DNA of 64,000 bases. Origin: Pseudomonas spelaei. Its GTDB lineage: Bacteria; Pseudomonadota; Gammaproteobacteria; Pseudomonadales; Pseudomonadaceae. Below, in pieces: positions 52,351-61,922 of the stretch; the first letter of the stretch is position 1; every line of letters begins with the position of its first letter. A program made the position numbers and the translations under genes. The notes beneath the pieces are model-generated. The model worked only from the letters and a program-made list of their open reading frames with translations, did no database searches and was not told where the DNA came from. The stretch is taken from positions 124,001 to 188,000 of the forward strand of contig NZ_WNNK01000004.1 in assembly GCF_009724245.1 (NCBI RefSeq), given 5' to 3'.

Positions 52351-52755
52351 TTAACGCGCTCGCGACGGAACCGATCGGGTGCGGCCACTGCCATCAATCG
52401 CGACGAACACAAATACCGCCTCGGTGACCTTGCGCCATTCACTGGACAGCGGGTCGTCGCTCCACACTTCGACCATCATCTGGATCGAGCTGCGGCCGAT
52501 TTCCAGGGCCTGGGTGTAGAAGGACAGCTGTGCGCCTACGGCTACCGGCACCAGGAACGCCATGCGGTCAATGGCGACGGTCGCGACGCGGCCACCTGCC
52601 ACTTTGCTGGCCATGGCCGTGCCCGCGAGGTCCATCTGGGCCACCAGCCAGCCGCCGAAGATATCGCCGAAACCATTGGTTTCACGCGGCAGTGCGGTAA
52701 TTTGCAGGGCGAGATCGCCTTGCGGGATAGGATCTTCTTGTTCGAGTTCGATCAT
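52351..52755 (-). CDS. Acyl-CoA thioesterase, YciA-like hotdog
   Basis: A 134-aa hotdog thioesterase: N-G-F-G-D-I-F-G-G-W-L-V-A-Q-M-D near residues 27-42 carries the catalytic Asp, A-T-V-A-I-D-R-M-A-F-L-V-P-V near 58 and V-T-E-A-V-F-V-F-V-A-I-D near 108. It is distinct from the longer thioesterase at 12.7 kb. The gap to the mutarotase gene downstream is 56 nt, so co-transcription is possible. Confidence 0.88.
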   Translation of the reverse strand: MIELEQEDPIPQGDLALQITALPRETNGFGDIFGGWLVAQMDLAGTAMASKVAGGRVATVAIDRMAFLVPVAVGAQLSFYTQALEIGRSSIQMMVEVWSDDPLSSEWRKVTEAVFVFVAIDGSGRTRSVPSRAR

Positions 52756-53226
52756 GCCGGGGGTGCCTCTGACCCGTGACGCTTCATGGGTGTTTCAAGT
52801 GGATAGCCGACTGTTGGAAAAACGTTTCAGCACAAACATACTCCGTTTTACACGTTTCTCGTAAGGCGTACTAAAGGGAAACTCTGCCAAACCGGCTGGA
52901 ACCACCCAACGGCGTTTTGGCACAGCAGCCCCTCAAGGATGCGGGTCTGGCGCTTGCAGTGGCCGAGTATATCGAGCCGTCGGCGCCACGACGACCTCCA
53001 GACACTCATTTGGTCGGTAAATAGCGGCTGTATTGCGGCTTTTTCCCGCAACTGTTCTTCTGCGCTGCCGATAGGGCGCAGATCTCGAAAATATTTCACC
53101 CCTGGGAACTGTTAACAGCTCAGCGCTGTGCTTTTCCAGGCGATTTGTTATCTTGCCGAACCCGCCGCACGCGTTGCCAGCGTCTGCGGGCTTGCCGTTC
53201 TGACTACTAATAAGAGAAGCCTTGCC
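52756..53226. other. Long intergenic region without a recognised gene
   Basis: This 471-nt divergent region lies between the thioesterase and MFS genes. An 83-codon minus-strand frame (52848-53099) has no recognisable motif and many Trp/Arg residues, and I do not accept it as a gene. GTTAACAGCTCAGCGCTGTGC has partial dyad symmetry near 53110. Otherwise it presumably holds the two promoters. Confidence 0.5.
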
Positions 53227-54516
53227 ATGTCCTCCGTGCCCGCAAGCAGCGCGCAACCTTCGCGCCCGCTGACCCGCAACGACTACAAAACCCTGTCGCT
53301 GTCTGCCTTGGGCGGGGCGCTGGAGTTCTACGACTTCATCATCTTCGTATTTTTCGCCACGGTAGTCGGAAAGCTGTTTTTCCCCGCCGACATGCCCGAA
53401 TGGCTGCGCTTGATGCAGACCTTCGGCATTTTCGCCGCCGGTTATCTCGCGCGTCCGCTGGGCGGCATCGTCATGGCGCACTTCGGCGACCTGCTGGGCC
53501 GCAAGAAGATGTTCACCCTGAGCATCTTCATGATGGCCGTACCGACCCTGATCATGGGCCTGCTGCCGACCTATGCGCAGATCGGCCTGTGGGCGCCGAT
53601 CCTGTTGCTGCTGATGCGGGTCATCCAGGGCGCGGCAATTGGGGGTGAGGTACCGGGTGCGTGGGTGTTTGTCTCCGAACATGTGCCGCCTCGGCACATC
53701 GGCTATGCCTGCGGCACCCTGACCAGCGGCCTGACCGCCGGGATTTTGCTGGGGTCGCTGGTGGCTACCGCCATCAACACGATCTATAGCCCGGAGCAGG
53801 TTTCGGATTACGCCTGGCGTATTCCGTTCCTGCTGGGTGGCGTATTCGGCCTGTTCTCGGTGTACCTGCGCCGCTGGTTGCATGAAACGCCGATCTTCGC
53901 CGAGATGCAGCAACGCAAGACACTGGCTGCGGAGCTGCCGTTGCGCGCGGTGCTGCGTGACCACCGTGGCGCCATCGTGCTGTCGATGCTGCTGACCTGG
54001 CTGCTCTCCGCTGGCATCGTGGTGGTCATCCTGATGACTCCGACCGTGCTGCAGACCGTCTACCACTTCAGCCCCACCGTGTCGCTGCAGGCCAACAGCC
54101 TGGCGATCGTGACCTTGAGCCTCGGTTGCATCGCTTCCGGCGCCCTGGCGGACCGCTTCGGCGCAGGCCGCGTGCTGATCGCCGGTTGTGCGCTGCTGCT
54201 GGCAACGTCCTGGACGCTCTACCACAGCCTGCTCGATCACCCGGACTGGCTGTTCCCGCTGTACACCCTGACGGGCCTGTTTGTCGGTGTGGTTGGCGTG
54301 GTGCCCTATGTCATGGTCAAGGCCTTCCCGCCGGTGGTGCGGTTTAGCGGGTTGTCGTTTTCCTACAACGTCGCCTACGCCGTGTTTGGCGGCCTGACGC
54401 CCTTGGCGGTGTCGCTGCTGATGAAGGAAAGCCCGATGGGGCCCGCGTACTACGTTGCAGTGATCTGCACGATGGGGATGCTGGTGGGTGGCTATTTGTG
54501 GAAGCGCGGACGCTAA
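53227..54516 (+). CDS. MFS transporter (metabolite:H+ symporter type)
   Basis: A 429-aa major facilitator with 12 predicted membrane segments, of the metabolite:H+ symporter subgroup (ProP/ShiA/KgtP-like). The first segment reads L-G-G-A-L-E-F-Y-D-F-I-I-F near residue 30; the loop 2-3 motif is H-F-G-D-L-L-G-R-K-K near 86; R-V-I-Q-G-A-A-I-G-G-E near 136 is a further subgroup signature. It also has loop 8-9 A-D-R-F-G-A-G-R-V. Likely imports an organic acid or betaine with protons; the substrate cannot be assigned. Confidence 0.9.
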   Translation: MSSVPASSAQPSRPLTRNDYKTLSLSALGGALEFYDFIIFVFFATVVGKLFFPADMPEWLRLMQTFGIFAAGYLARPLGGIVMAHFGDLLGRKKMFTLSIFMMAVPTLIMGLLPTYAQIGLWAPILLLLMRVIQGAAIGGEVPGAWVFVSEHVPPRHIGYACGTLTSGLTAGILLGSLVATAINTIYSPEQVSDYAWRIPFLLGGVFGLFSVYLRRWLHETPIFAEMQQRKTLAAELPLRAVLRDHRGAIVLSMLLTWLLSAGIVVVILMTPTVLQTVYHFSPTVSLQANSLAIVTLSLGCIASGALADRFGAGRVLIAGCALLLATSWTLYHSLLDHPDWLFPLYTLTGLFVGVVGVVPYVMVKAFPPVVRFSGLSFSYNVAYAVFGGLTPLAVSLLMKESPMGPAYYVAVICTMGMLVGGYLWKRGR

Positions 54517-54666
54517 CGGCCTTCGCCTGAAGGCTGCGTCGCCAGGCGCAGCCCGTTAACCATTACAGAGTATTTCCTAGCCCCTGTACCTACCTCTTCA
54601 CCTCCCGCCTCGCCCCGCATTTCCGGGTATTTCCCCCAAGGGCCAGTGTTCTTCTCGAATACTGGC

Positions 54667-54695
54667 CTTTCATCTAATTGTCACATTCCGGACAT
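54667..54695 (+). promoter_or_regulatory. Pho box array upstream of pstS
   Basis: Three half-sites at 11-bp spacing resemble the PhoB recognition half CTGTCAT: CTTTCAT (54667), TTGTCAC (54678) and CGGACAT (54689). The array ends about 67 nt before the pstS ATG, as expected for a PhoB-activated promoter where the box replaces the -35. Confidence 0.7.
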
Positions 54696-54762
54696 AGAGT
54701 GTTCACACGGCCTACCGATACTTGGCCCCGATCCAACTATCCCTATCTGCTAGGAGTAAGGC

Positions 54763-55752
54763 ATGAAACTGAAGCGTTTGATGGCGGCAATGACTTTTGT
54801 CGCTGCTGGCGTTGCGACTGCCCACGCGGTGGCCGCTGGTGTTGACCCGGCAATTCCGGCTTACGTGAAGACCACGGGTGTGTCGGGCAACTTGTCCAGC
54901 GTTGGTTCCGATACCCTGGCAAACCTGATGACCTTGTGGGCAGAGGGTTACAAAAAGGAATACCCGAACGTCAATATCCAGATTCAGGCTGCGGGCTCCG
55001 CCACTGCGCCACCTGCGCTGACTGAAGGCACCTCCAACCTGGGCCCGATGAGCCGCAAGATGAAGGACACCGAACTGGCTGCCTTCGAGCAGAAGTACGG
55101 CTACAAGCCAACCGCTATCCCGGTTGCCGTGGATGCCCTGGCCGTGTTCGTGCACAAGGACAACCCGATCCAGCACCTGACCATGGAACAAGTCGACGCG
55201 ATCTTCTCCTCGACTCGTCTGTGCGGCGCCAAAGCTGAAGTGAAAACCTGGGGTGACCTGGGCGTGACCGGCGACCTGGCCAACAAGCCAGTGCAACTGT
55301 TCGGTCGTAACTCGGTATCCGGCACCTACGGCTACTTCAAAGAAGAAGCCCTGTGCAAAGGCGACTACAAGCCAAACGTGAACGAACAACCAGGCTCGGC
55401 TTCGGTCGTGCAGTCCATCAGCTCTTCGCTGAACGGCATCGGTTACTCGGGCATCGGCTACAAGACCGCTAGCGTGAAGACCGTGGCCCTGGCCAAGAAA
55501 GGCAGCACTGACTTCATCGAAGACAGCGAAGAAAACGCCCTGAACGGCAAATACCCGCTGTCGCGCTTCCTCTACGTTTACGTCAACAAAGCCCCGAACA
55601 AGCCTCTGGCTCCGCTGGAAGCTGAGTTCGTGAAGCTGGTCCTGTCCAAACAGGGCCAGGAAGTTGTAGTGAAAGACGGCTATATCCCACTGCCAGCCAA
55701 AGTTGCCGCCAAGGCACTGGCTGACCTGGGTCTGAAAGAAGGTGGCAAATAA
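54763..55752 (+). CDS. pstS: Phosphate-binding protein PstS
   Basis: Periplasmic phosphate receptor of the Pst ABC importer, 329 aa. Signal peptide [16 protein letters not shown] (cleavage near A-H-A at about 22). Phosphate-binding segments are S-S-V-G-S-D-T-L near residue 45, G-S-A-T-A-P-P near 77, M-S-R-K-M-K near 97 and R-N-S-V-S-G-T-Y-G near 183. It has the shorter Pseudomonas-type PstS architecture. Followed by hairpins that probably end or stabilise a pstS-only transcript. Confidence 0.95.
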   Translation: MKLKRLMAAMTFVAAGVATAHAVAAGVDPAIPAYVKTTGVSGNLSSVGSDTLANLMTLWAEGYKKEYPNVNIQIQAAGSATAPPALTEGTSNLGPMSRKMKDTELAAFEQKYGYKPTAIPVAVDALAVFVHKDNPIQHLTMEQVDAIFSSTRLCGAKAEVKTWGDLGVTGDLANKPVQLFGRNSVSGTYGYFKEEALCKGDYKPNVNEQPGSASVVQSISSSLNGIGYSGIGYKTASVKTVALAKKGSTDFIEDSEENALNGKYPLSRFLYVYVNKAPNKPLAPLEAEFVKLVLSKQGQEVVVKDGYIPLPAKVAAKALADLGLKEGGK

Positions 55753-55767
55753 GCCTCCAGTAAAGCT

Positions 55768-55843
55768 GCCGTGAGCCTGGGCGTTGTCCAGGTTCACGGC
55801 CCAGGTGAGGTCTGCAAGACCTGGACCTCACCCTCAATTTTTC
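55768..55843 (+). terminator. Two hairpins between pstS and pstC
   Basis: The first hairpin has a 13-bp stem (GCCGTGAGCCTGG / CCAGGTTCACGGC, one wobble, 7-nt loop, 55768-55800). The second has a 9-bp stem (GGTGAGGTC / GACCTCACC, 55804-55832) followed by CTCAATTTTT. The second looks like an intrinsic terminator, the first an mRNA-protecting structure favouring abundant pstS. Confidence 0.75.
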
Positions 55844-55890
55844 AGTCCGCTGCCAGCTCTGCTACGCGGCGGATTTTTTGCGTCACTGCT

Positions 55891-55908
55891 TTGTCATCTT
55901 TCTGTCAT
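55891..55908 (+). promoter_or_regulatory. Pho box upstream of pstC
   Basis: TTGTCAT-CTTT-CTGTCAT differs from the consensus CTGTCATnnnnCTGTCAT at one position. It lies 23 nt upstream of the pstC ATG, indicating a second PhoB-dependent promoter after the pstS terminator. Confidence 0.85.
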
Positions 55909-55930
55909 ACAGGATCGCTAGGGTGTGCGC

Positions 55931-58216
55931 ATGAATGATCTGGCCAATTCCACCATGACGACGACTTCTCCCCCCAAGCGCATTGATTTCAATACGCCTG
56001 AGCTGCAACGCAAGCGCCGCATCCGCGCGCTCAAGGATCGCCTGACCCGTTGGTATGTCCTGATTGGCGGCCTCGCCGTCCTGGGCGCGATCACCTTGAT
56101 CTTCTTCTTCCTCGCCTACGTGGTTGCGCCGCTGTTCCAGGGTGCCAGCCTGACCAAGGAAGAGGCCCTGAGCCCTGCCTGGATACAGGACGCCGGCAAG
56201 CCGCTGATGATCTCCCTGGAAGAGCAGAACCAGGTGGCCATGCGGGTTTCCGACAAGGGCCAGGCGCTGTTCTTTGATGTTGATACGGGAGCTGAGCTTA
56301 AGCGCGTCAACCTGCCACTCCCGGCCGGTACCAGCGTCGTTTCCATCGGTGAAGACCAGCCTGGCAGCCCGCTGGTGATCCTCGGCCTGTCCAACGGCCA
56401 GTCCCTGGTGTTCCGCCACACCTACAAAGTGTCCTACCCGGACGGCAAGAAGACCATCACACCTGCGGTCGAATATCCTTACGGCGAAACGCCTATCGTC
56501 CTCGACGAGCAAGGTCGTCCGCTGGAGCACGTAGCCCTCAACGCCACGGATTCGTCGCTGGTGGTGGCGGGCTCCGCCGGTTCGCACTTGAACGTGCTGT
56601 CGGTGAGTCGCGAAGAAAACATGATGACCGGTGAAGTCACCAGCGAGCAGAAGCGCATTGAGCTGCCGCAAATGACTGAGCCGGTCAAAGCCATCTTCGT
56701 CGACCCGCGCCAGCAATGGCTGTACGTGATCAACGGTCGCGCTTTGGCCGATGTGTTCAGCCTGCGGGACAACAGCCTCAACGGTCGCTACAAACTGCTG
56801 GAAGACGCTGGTGCCGAAGTGACTGCCAGTACCCAACTGGTGGGCGGTATCTCGCTGATCGTTGGTGACTCCAAAGGTGGCCTGGCCCAGTGGTTCATGG
56901 CCCGTGACCCGGACGGCGAGCAACGCCTGAAGCAGATCCGCACCTTCCAGATGGGCACCACGCCTGTCATCGAAATCACCGCCGAAGAACGTCGCAAAGG
57001 CTTCGTTGCCCTCGACGCTTCCGGCAAGCTCGGCGTGTTCCACAGCACCGCCCACCGCACGCTGCTGGTGGACCCGGTAGTCGACGGCCAGGGTGTGTTC
57101 GGTCTGTCGCCACGGGCCAACCGTGTGATCGTCGAAGCGGGCGGCAAGCTGCAACCGCTGCTGCTCGACAACCCGCACCCGGAAGTGTCCTGGAGCGCGT
57201 TGTGGAGCAAGGTCTGGTACGAAAACTACGACGAGCCTAAATACGTCTGGCAATCGACCGCCGCCAACACCGACTTCGAACCCAAGATGAGCCTCGCGCC
57301 CCTGACCTTCGGTACGCTCAAGGCTGCGTTCTACGCCATGCTGCTGGCCGCACCGCTGGCCGTTGCTGCTGCCATCTACACCGCCTACTTCATGGCGCCG
57401 AGCCTGCGCCGTAAGGTCAAGCCGGTGATCGAACTGATGGAAGCGATGCCGACGGTGATTCTCGGCTTCTTCGCCGGCCTGTTCCTGGCGCCGTATGTCG
57501 AAGGGCATCTACCGGGGATATTCAGTCTGCTGATGCTGTTGCCGATTGGCATCCTGGTGGCCGGCTTCGTCTTCAGCCGCCTGCCTGAATCCATCCGCCT
57601 GCGGGTTCCTGACGGTTGGGAAAGCGCGATCCTGATCCCGGTCATCCTGTTTGTGGGCTGGCTCTCGCTGTACATGAGCCCGTACCTGGAAACCTGGTTC
57701 TTCGGCGGCGACATGCGGATGTGGATCTCCCACGACTTAGGGATTACCTACGACCAGCGCAACGCTCTGGTCGTAGGTCTGGCCATGGGTTTTGCGGTAA
57801 TCCCGAACATCTACTCCATCGCCGAAGACGCCGTGTTCAGCGTGCCACGCGGCCTGACCCTGGGTTCCCTGGCCCTCGGTGCCACACCATGGCAGACCAT
57901 GACTCGCGTGGTGATCCTGACCGCCAGCCCGGGGATTTTCTCGGCACTGATGATCGGCATGGGTCGTGCGGTCGGCGAAACCATGATCGTGCTGATGGCT
58001 ACCGGCAACACCCCGGTGATGGAAATGAACCTGTTCGAAGGCCTGCGCACGCTTGCGGCCAACGTTGCGGTGGAAATGCCCGAGTCGGAAGTCGGCGGCA
58101 GCCACTACCGCGTGCTGTTCCTCTCGGCGCTGGTGCTGCTGTTGTTCACCTTCATCATGAACACCCTCGCCGAGCTGATTCGTCAGCGTCTGCGCAAGAA
58201 ATACTCGTCGCTTTAA
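55931..58216 (+). CDS. pstC: Phosphate ABC transporter permease PstC, extended form
   Basis: Inner-membrane permease of 761 aa, more than twice the length of E. coli PstC (about 320 aa). A first membrane segment lies near residues 40-66 (W-Y-V-L-I-G-G-L-A-V-L-G-A-I). About 390 residues of predicted periplasmic, beta-rich sequence follow. The BPD_transp_1 permease domain fills about 460-760, with five further segments and the EAA-like loop L-G-A-T-P-W-Q-T-M near 650. The long insert occurs in other pseudomonads. The ATG at 55931 is preferred over an in-frame GTG two codons upstream. Confidence 0.94.
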   Translation: MNDLANSTMTTTSPPKRIDFNTPELQRKRRIRALKDRLTRWYVLIGGLAVLGAITLIFFFLAYVVAPLFQGASLTKEEALSPAWIQDAGKPLMISLEEQNQVAMRVSDKGQALFFDVDTGAELKRVNLPLPAGTSVVSIGEDQPGSPLVILGLSNGQSLVFRHTYKVSYPDGKKTITPAVEYPYGETPIVLDEQGRPLEHVALNATDSSLVVAGSAGSHLNVLSVSREENMMTGEVTSEQKRIELPQMTEPVKAIFVDPRQQWLYVINGRALADVFSLRDNSLNGRYKLLEDAGAEVTASTQLVGGISLIVGDSKGGLAQWFMARDPDGEQRLKQIRTFQMGTTPVIEITAEERRKGFVALDASGKLGVFHSTAHRTLLVDPVVDGQGVFGLSPRANRVIVEAGGKLQPLLLDNPHPEVSWSALWSKVWYENYDEPKYVWQSTAANTDFEPKMSLAPLTFGTLKAAFYAMLLAAPLAVAAAIYTAYFMAPSLRRKVKPVIELMEAMPTVILGFFAGLFLAPYVEGHLPGIFSLLMLLPIGILVAGFVFSRLPESIRLRVPDGWESAILIPVILFVGWLSLYMSPYLETWFFGGDMRMWISHDLGITYDQRNALVVGLAMGFAVIPNIYSIAEDAVFSVPRGLTLGSLALGATPWQTMTRVVILTASPGIFSALMIGMGRAVGETMIVLMATGNTPVMEMNLFEGLRTLAANVAVEMPESEVGGSHYRVLFLSALVLLLFTFIMNTLAELIRQRLRKKYSSL

Positions 58217-58231
58217 GAAAGGTAGAAGTCT

Positions 58232-59902
58232 GTGAAACAGAACTCCCTGAATGGATGGTTCAAGAGCGGCGCCCCCGGCGTCTGGATCAGCGGTGGCGCG
58301 GTGTCCATCGCGGTCATCATGACCATTGGTTTGCTGGCCGTGATTGCGGTGCGTGGCCTGGGCCACTTCTGGCCGGCGGACCTGATCCAGGCCAGCTACG
58401 ACGTACCGGGCCAAGCCAACCATATCGTCATCGGCGAAGTGGTACAGAAAGAAGAAGTGCCCCGTGAGCGCCTGAAAAGTGCTGGCTTGCCGGTGCCGGA
58501 TCAAGGTCCGGAATTCATGACCCGCGAGCTGATCAAGGTCGGTAACCGCGACTTGAACGGCAATGACTTCACCTGGATCGTCGGTGAGTGGTTGACCAAC
58601 CAGACCAAGCCTGCAGAGCTGATGACGATCGAGCGTCGTGAGTGGGGTAACTTCTACGGCACCCTGGTCAACGTCAAACAGGACGGCAAGGTGATCGCCG
58701 AAGGCGCTGCCGCCTGGCCAGAACTGCAAGCCCGTGTGGACCGCGTCAACAAGCTCGCGGCTCAGCTCAAGACCCTTGAAAAATCCGATATCGGTGCGAT
58801 CAACGCCGGTTTGGAACGCATCCGCCTGCACGGCCGCAAGCTGGAGCTGGAAGGCAAGCTGGACGCCACCGCACAAGCCGACATGGACAGTGGCCGCGCC
58901 GAGCTGAACAACCGCTACAAGGACATCGAAGCACGTTTGTCTGACCTGCACACCCAGTTCAACCGCGACAGCCTGACCGCTCGTGATGCCAACGGTAAAG
59001 AGCTGGAGATCAGCATCGGCAAGGTGGTGCACGCCTACCAACCGAACGCCATGGGTTACATGACCAAGGTCGGCTTCTACTTCAGCAAGGTCTGGGAATT
59101 CCTCAGCGACGACCCACGGGAAGCCAACACCGAGGGCGGGATCTTCCCGGCGATCTTCGGCACCGTGATGATGACCCTGATCATGGCGATGATCGTGACC
59201 CCGTTCGGCGTGCTGGCGGCGGTGTACCTGCGTGAGTACGCCAAGCAGAACACCCTGACCCGGATCATCCGTATCGCGGTGAATAACCTGGCGGGCGTCC
59301 CGGCCATCGTTTACGGCGTGTTTGGCCTGGGTTTCTTCGTCTACGTGCTGGGTGGTTCGGTGGACCGCTTGTTCTTCTCCGAAGCCTTGCCGGCACCGAC
59401 CTTCGGCACTCCGGGTCTGCTCTGGGCGTCCCTGACCCTGGCGTTGCTGGCCGTACCGGTGGTGATCGTGGCTACTGAAGAAGGCCTGGCACGGATTCCT
59501 CGTACCGTGCGTGAAGGCTCCCTGGCACTGGGCGCGACCAAGGCGGAAACGCTGTGGAAGATCGTCCTGCCGATGGCCAGCCCGGCGATGATGACCGGCA
59601 TGATCCTCGCCGTGGCCCGCGCCGCTGGTGAAGTGGCGCCGCTGATGCTGGTGGGTGTGGTGAAACTGGCGCCGTCGCTGCCAGTGGACGGCAACTACCC
59701 GTACCTGCACCTGGACCAGAAGATCATGCACCTGGGCTTCCATATTTATGACGTCGGCTTCCAGAGCCCTAACGTCGAAGCCGCACGGCCGCTGGTGTAC
59801 GCCACCGCGCTGTTGCTGGTGCTGGTGATCGCCACGCTCAACCTGTCGGCGGTGTGGATTCGTAACCACCTGCGCGAGAAGTACAAGGCGCTGGATAGCT
59901 GA
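58232..59902 (+). CDS. pstA: Phosphate ABC transporter permease PstA, extended form
   Basis: Partner permease of 556 aa, starting with GTG (M-K-Q-N-S-L) after GAAAGGTAGAAG. A first membrane segment near residues 25-45 is followed by a periplasmic insert of about 250 residues rich in charged helices (coiled-coil-prone around 160-250), then the permease domain from about 300, with the EAA-like loop L-G-A-T-K-A-E-T-L-W near 433. E. coli PstA is about 296 aa, so both permeases carry extra domains. The gap to pstC is 15 nt. Confidence 0.94.
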   Translation: MKQNSLNGWFKSGAPGVWISGGAVSIAVIMTIGLLAVIAVRGLGHFWPADLIQASYDVPGQANHIVIGEVVQKEEVPRERLKSAGLPVPDQGPEFMTRELIKVGNRDLNGNDFTWIVGEWLTNQTKPAELMTIERREWGNFYGTLVNVKQDGKVIAEGAAAWPELQARVDRVNKLAAQLKTLEKSDIGAINAGLERIRLHGRKLELEGKLDATAQADMDSGRAELNNRYKDIEARLSDLHTQFNRDSLTARDANGKELEISIGKVVHAYQPNAMGYMTKVGFYFSKVWEFLSDDPREANTEGGIFPAIFGTVMMTLIMAMIVTPFGVLAAVYLREYAKQNTLTRIIRIAVNNLAGVPAIVYGVFGLGFFVYVLGGSVDRLFFSEALPAPTFGTPGLLWASLTLALLAVPVVIVATEEGLARIPRTVREGSLALGATKAETLWKIVLPMASPAMMTGMILAVARAAGEVAPLMLVGVVKLAPSLPVDGNYPYLHLDQKIMHLGFHIYDVGFQSPNVEAARPLVYATALLLVLVIATLNLSAVWIRNHLREKYKALDS

Positions 59903-59922
59903 TTTTTATGTGGACGCGGACA

Positions 59923-60012
59923 AATGTGGGAGCTGGCTTGCCTGCGATGGCATCACCGCGTTGTTACTGAAACACCGCGCCGCCCGCATCGCAGGCAAGC
60001 CAGCTCCCACAG
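59923..60012. repeat. REP inverted pair within the pst operon
   Basis: Facing REP cores (ATGTGGGAGCTGGCTTGCCT and complement) lie in the 189-nt gap between pstA and pstB. Unlike the other copies in this window, which lie between convergent or separate units, this one interrupts an operon and may lower downstream expression or protect the upstream mRNA. Confidence 0.88.
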
Positions 60013-60091
60013 GGATCGGCGTTAGACACGGATTTTGAGTAAGCCGCCCCGGCGGTTCAACGAAACGAATTGGTAGCACAGGGAGCATCCC

Positions 60092-60925
60092 ATGCAACAC
60101 GAAACCCACACCCACGGCATCAACATGTCTGCCCTGGGTCGCGACAAGCAGAGCCTGAGCCTGGCCCAGGAAACCGTGGCCATCGAAGTCCCGGGCCTGA
60201 GCCTGTTCTACGGTGACAAGCAGGCGCTGTACGACGTCAGCATGAACATTCCCAAGCAGCGTGTGACCGCCTTCATTGGCCCGTCCGGCTGTGGTAAGTC
60301 CACGCTGCTGCGCACCTTCAACCGGATGAACGATCTGGTGGACGGCTGCCGTGTGGAAGGCGCGATCAACCTCTACGGCACCAACATCTACCGCAAGGGC
60401 GAAGACGTGGCCGAGCTGCGTCGCCGGGTCGGCATGGTGTTCCAGAAGCCCAACCCGTTTCCCAAGACCATCTACGAAAACGTGGTTTATGGCTTGCGCA
60501 TACAGGGCATCAACAAGAAGCGCATCCTCGACGAGGCCGTGGAGTGGGCACTCAAGGGCGCGGCGTTGTGGGATGAGGTCAAGGACCGCCTGCACGAGTC
60601 GGCACTGGGTCTGTCCGGCGGCCAGCAGCAACGTCTGGTGATTGCTCGCACCATCGCTGTGGAGCCGGAAGTGCTCTTGCTCGATGAACCCTGCTCGGCA
60701 CTCGACCCGATCTCTACCCTGAAAGTCGAAGAGCTGATCTACGAGCTGAAATCCAAGTTCACCATCGTCATCGTGACCCACAACATGCAACAGGCCGCGC
60801 GGGTCTCCGACTACACCGCGTTCATGTACATGGGCAAGCTGGTGGAGTTCGGCGATACCGATACCCTGTTCACTAATCCGGCGAAGAAGCAGACTGAAGA
60901 CTACATCACTGGTCGTTACGGCTAG
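60092..60925 (+). CDS. pstB: Phosphate ABC transporter ATPase PstB
   Basis: ATPase of 277 aa driving phosphate import. Walker [10 protein letters not shown] lies near residue 67, the Q-loop F-Q-K-P-N-P-F-P-K near 121, signature [13 protein letters not shown] near 173, Walker [14 protein letters not shown] near 193 and H-loop T-H-N-M-Q-Q-A near 229. The N-terminal 30 residues before the ATPase core are typical of pseudomonad PstB. GGGAGC lies upstream of the ATG at 60092. Confidence 0.96.
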   Translation: MQHETHTHGINMSALGRDKQSLSLAQETVAIEVPGLSLFYGDKQALYDVSMNIPKQRVTAFIGPSGCGKSTLLRTFNRMNDLVDGCRVEGAINLYGTNIYRKGEDVAELRRRVGMVFQKPNPFPKTIYENVVYGLRIQGINKKRILDEAVEWALKGAALWDEVKDRLHESALGLSGGQQQRLVIARTIAVEPEVLLLDEPCSALDPISTLKVEELIYELKSKFTIVIVTHNMQQAARVSDYTAFMYMGKLVEFGDTDTLFTNPAKKQTEDYITGRYG

Positions 60926-60993
60926 GGGCTGTGGTTTCACTGAACTGATGCTGCGGTCGACCGCACCTTACCGGACGCTCCAAGGACGCCAAC

Positions 60994-61755
60994 ATGATTA
61001 GCAAAGAAGGTCTTACCCATCACATCTCCGCGCAGTTCAACGCCGAGCTTGAGGAAGTGCGCAGCCACCTCCTGGCCATGGGCGGGCTGGTGGAGAAGCA
61101 AGTCAACGACGCCGTCACGGCGCTGATTGAGGCCGACTCCGGCCTGGCCCAGCAGGTGCGCGAGATCGATGACCAGATCAATCAGATGGAACGCAATATC
61201 GACGAGGAATGCCTGCGCATCCTCGCTCGTCGGCAACCGGCCGCGTCTGACCTGCGTTTGATCATTAGCATCTCCAAGTCGGTGATCGACCTGGAGCGCA
61301 TTGGCGACGAAGCCACCAAAATTGCCCGCCGCGCCATCCTGCTGTGCGAAGAGGGCGAAGCGCCGCGCGGTTACGTTGAAGTGCGCCACATCGGTGACCA
61401 GGTGCGCAACATGGTCCGCGATGCTCTGGACGCGTTTGCTCGCTTCGACGCCGAGCTGGCGTTGTCGGTAGCCCAGTACGACAAGGTCATCGACCGCGAA
61501 TACAAGACCGCCCTGCGGGAACTGGCGACTTACATGATGGAAGACCCGCGCTCGATCTCGCGGGTGTTGAACATCATCTGGGTCCTGCGTTCCCTGGAGC
61601 GTATTGGCGACCACGCCCGCAACATCTCCGAGTTGGTGATCTACCTGGTGCGCGGTACCGATGTACGCCACATGGGCCTCAAGCGCATGAAGGCCGAAGT
61701 GGAAGGCACCGTTGATCAAATCTCTAATGTTCCGGGTGAATCTGACGATAAGTAA
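60994..61755 (+). CDS. phoU: Phosphate signalling protein PhoU
   Basis: Negative regulator linking PstSCAB to the PhoR/PhoB two-component system, 253 aa. Two homologous three-helix PhoU domains carry the metal-binding motif E-R-I-G-D-E-A near residue 103 and E-R-I-G-D-H-A-R-N near 202. The C-terminal extension R-G-T-D-V-R-H is usual for proteobacterial PhoU. It is the last gene of the operon and is followed by a strong terminator. Confidence 0.96.
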   Translation: MISKEGLTHHISAQFNAELEEVRSHLLAMGGLVEKQVNDAVTALIEADSGLAQQVREIDDQINQMERNIDEECLRILARRQPAASDLRLIISISKSVIDLERIGDEATKIARRAILLCEEGEAPRGYVEVRHIGDQVRNMVRDALDAFARFDAELALSVAQYDKVIDREYKTALRELATYMMEDPRSISRVLNIIWVLRSLERIGDHARNISELVIYLVRGTDVRHMGLKRMKAEVEGTVDQISNVPGESDDK

Positions 61756-61770
61756 GATTGCCCGAGAAAT

Positions 61771-61800
61771 AAACGCCCGGCCTCAGGCCGGGCGTTTTCG
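61771..61800 (+). terminator. Intrinsic terminator of pst-phoU operon
   Basis: CGCCCGGCCT-CAGGCCGGGCG-type stem (about 9 bp of near-pure GC) is followed by TTTTCGTTT, 16 nt after the phoU stop. Confidence 0.92.
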
Positions 61801-61922
61801 TTTGTGGCGTATGAGTTTTGCGCCGCGGACACCAGTAGAGTCCCGGCGTGACTGAAGAGTTTTGGCGAAATGCCATCAGCGAAGCGTTATGCTTGCCGGG
61901 GTTTTTAAAGGATGAAGGGTCG

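Noticed and set aside
52848..53099. 83-codon minus-strand frame in the thioesterase-MFS gap
   Set aside because: No motif, atypical composition and no convincing ribosome-binding site; probably spacer DNA.
57737..59869. 710-codon minus-strand frame opposite pstC/pstA
   Set aside because: Low-complexity His/Gln/Arg-rich antisense shadow of strongly conserved pst genes.
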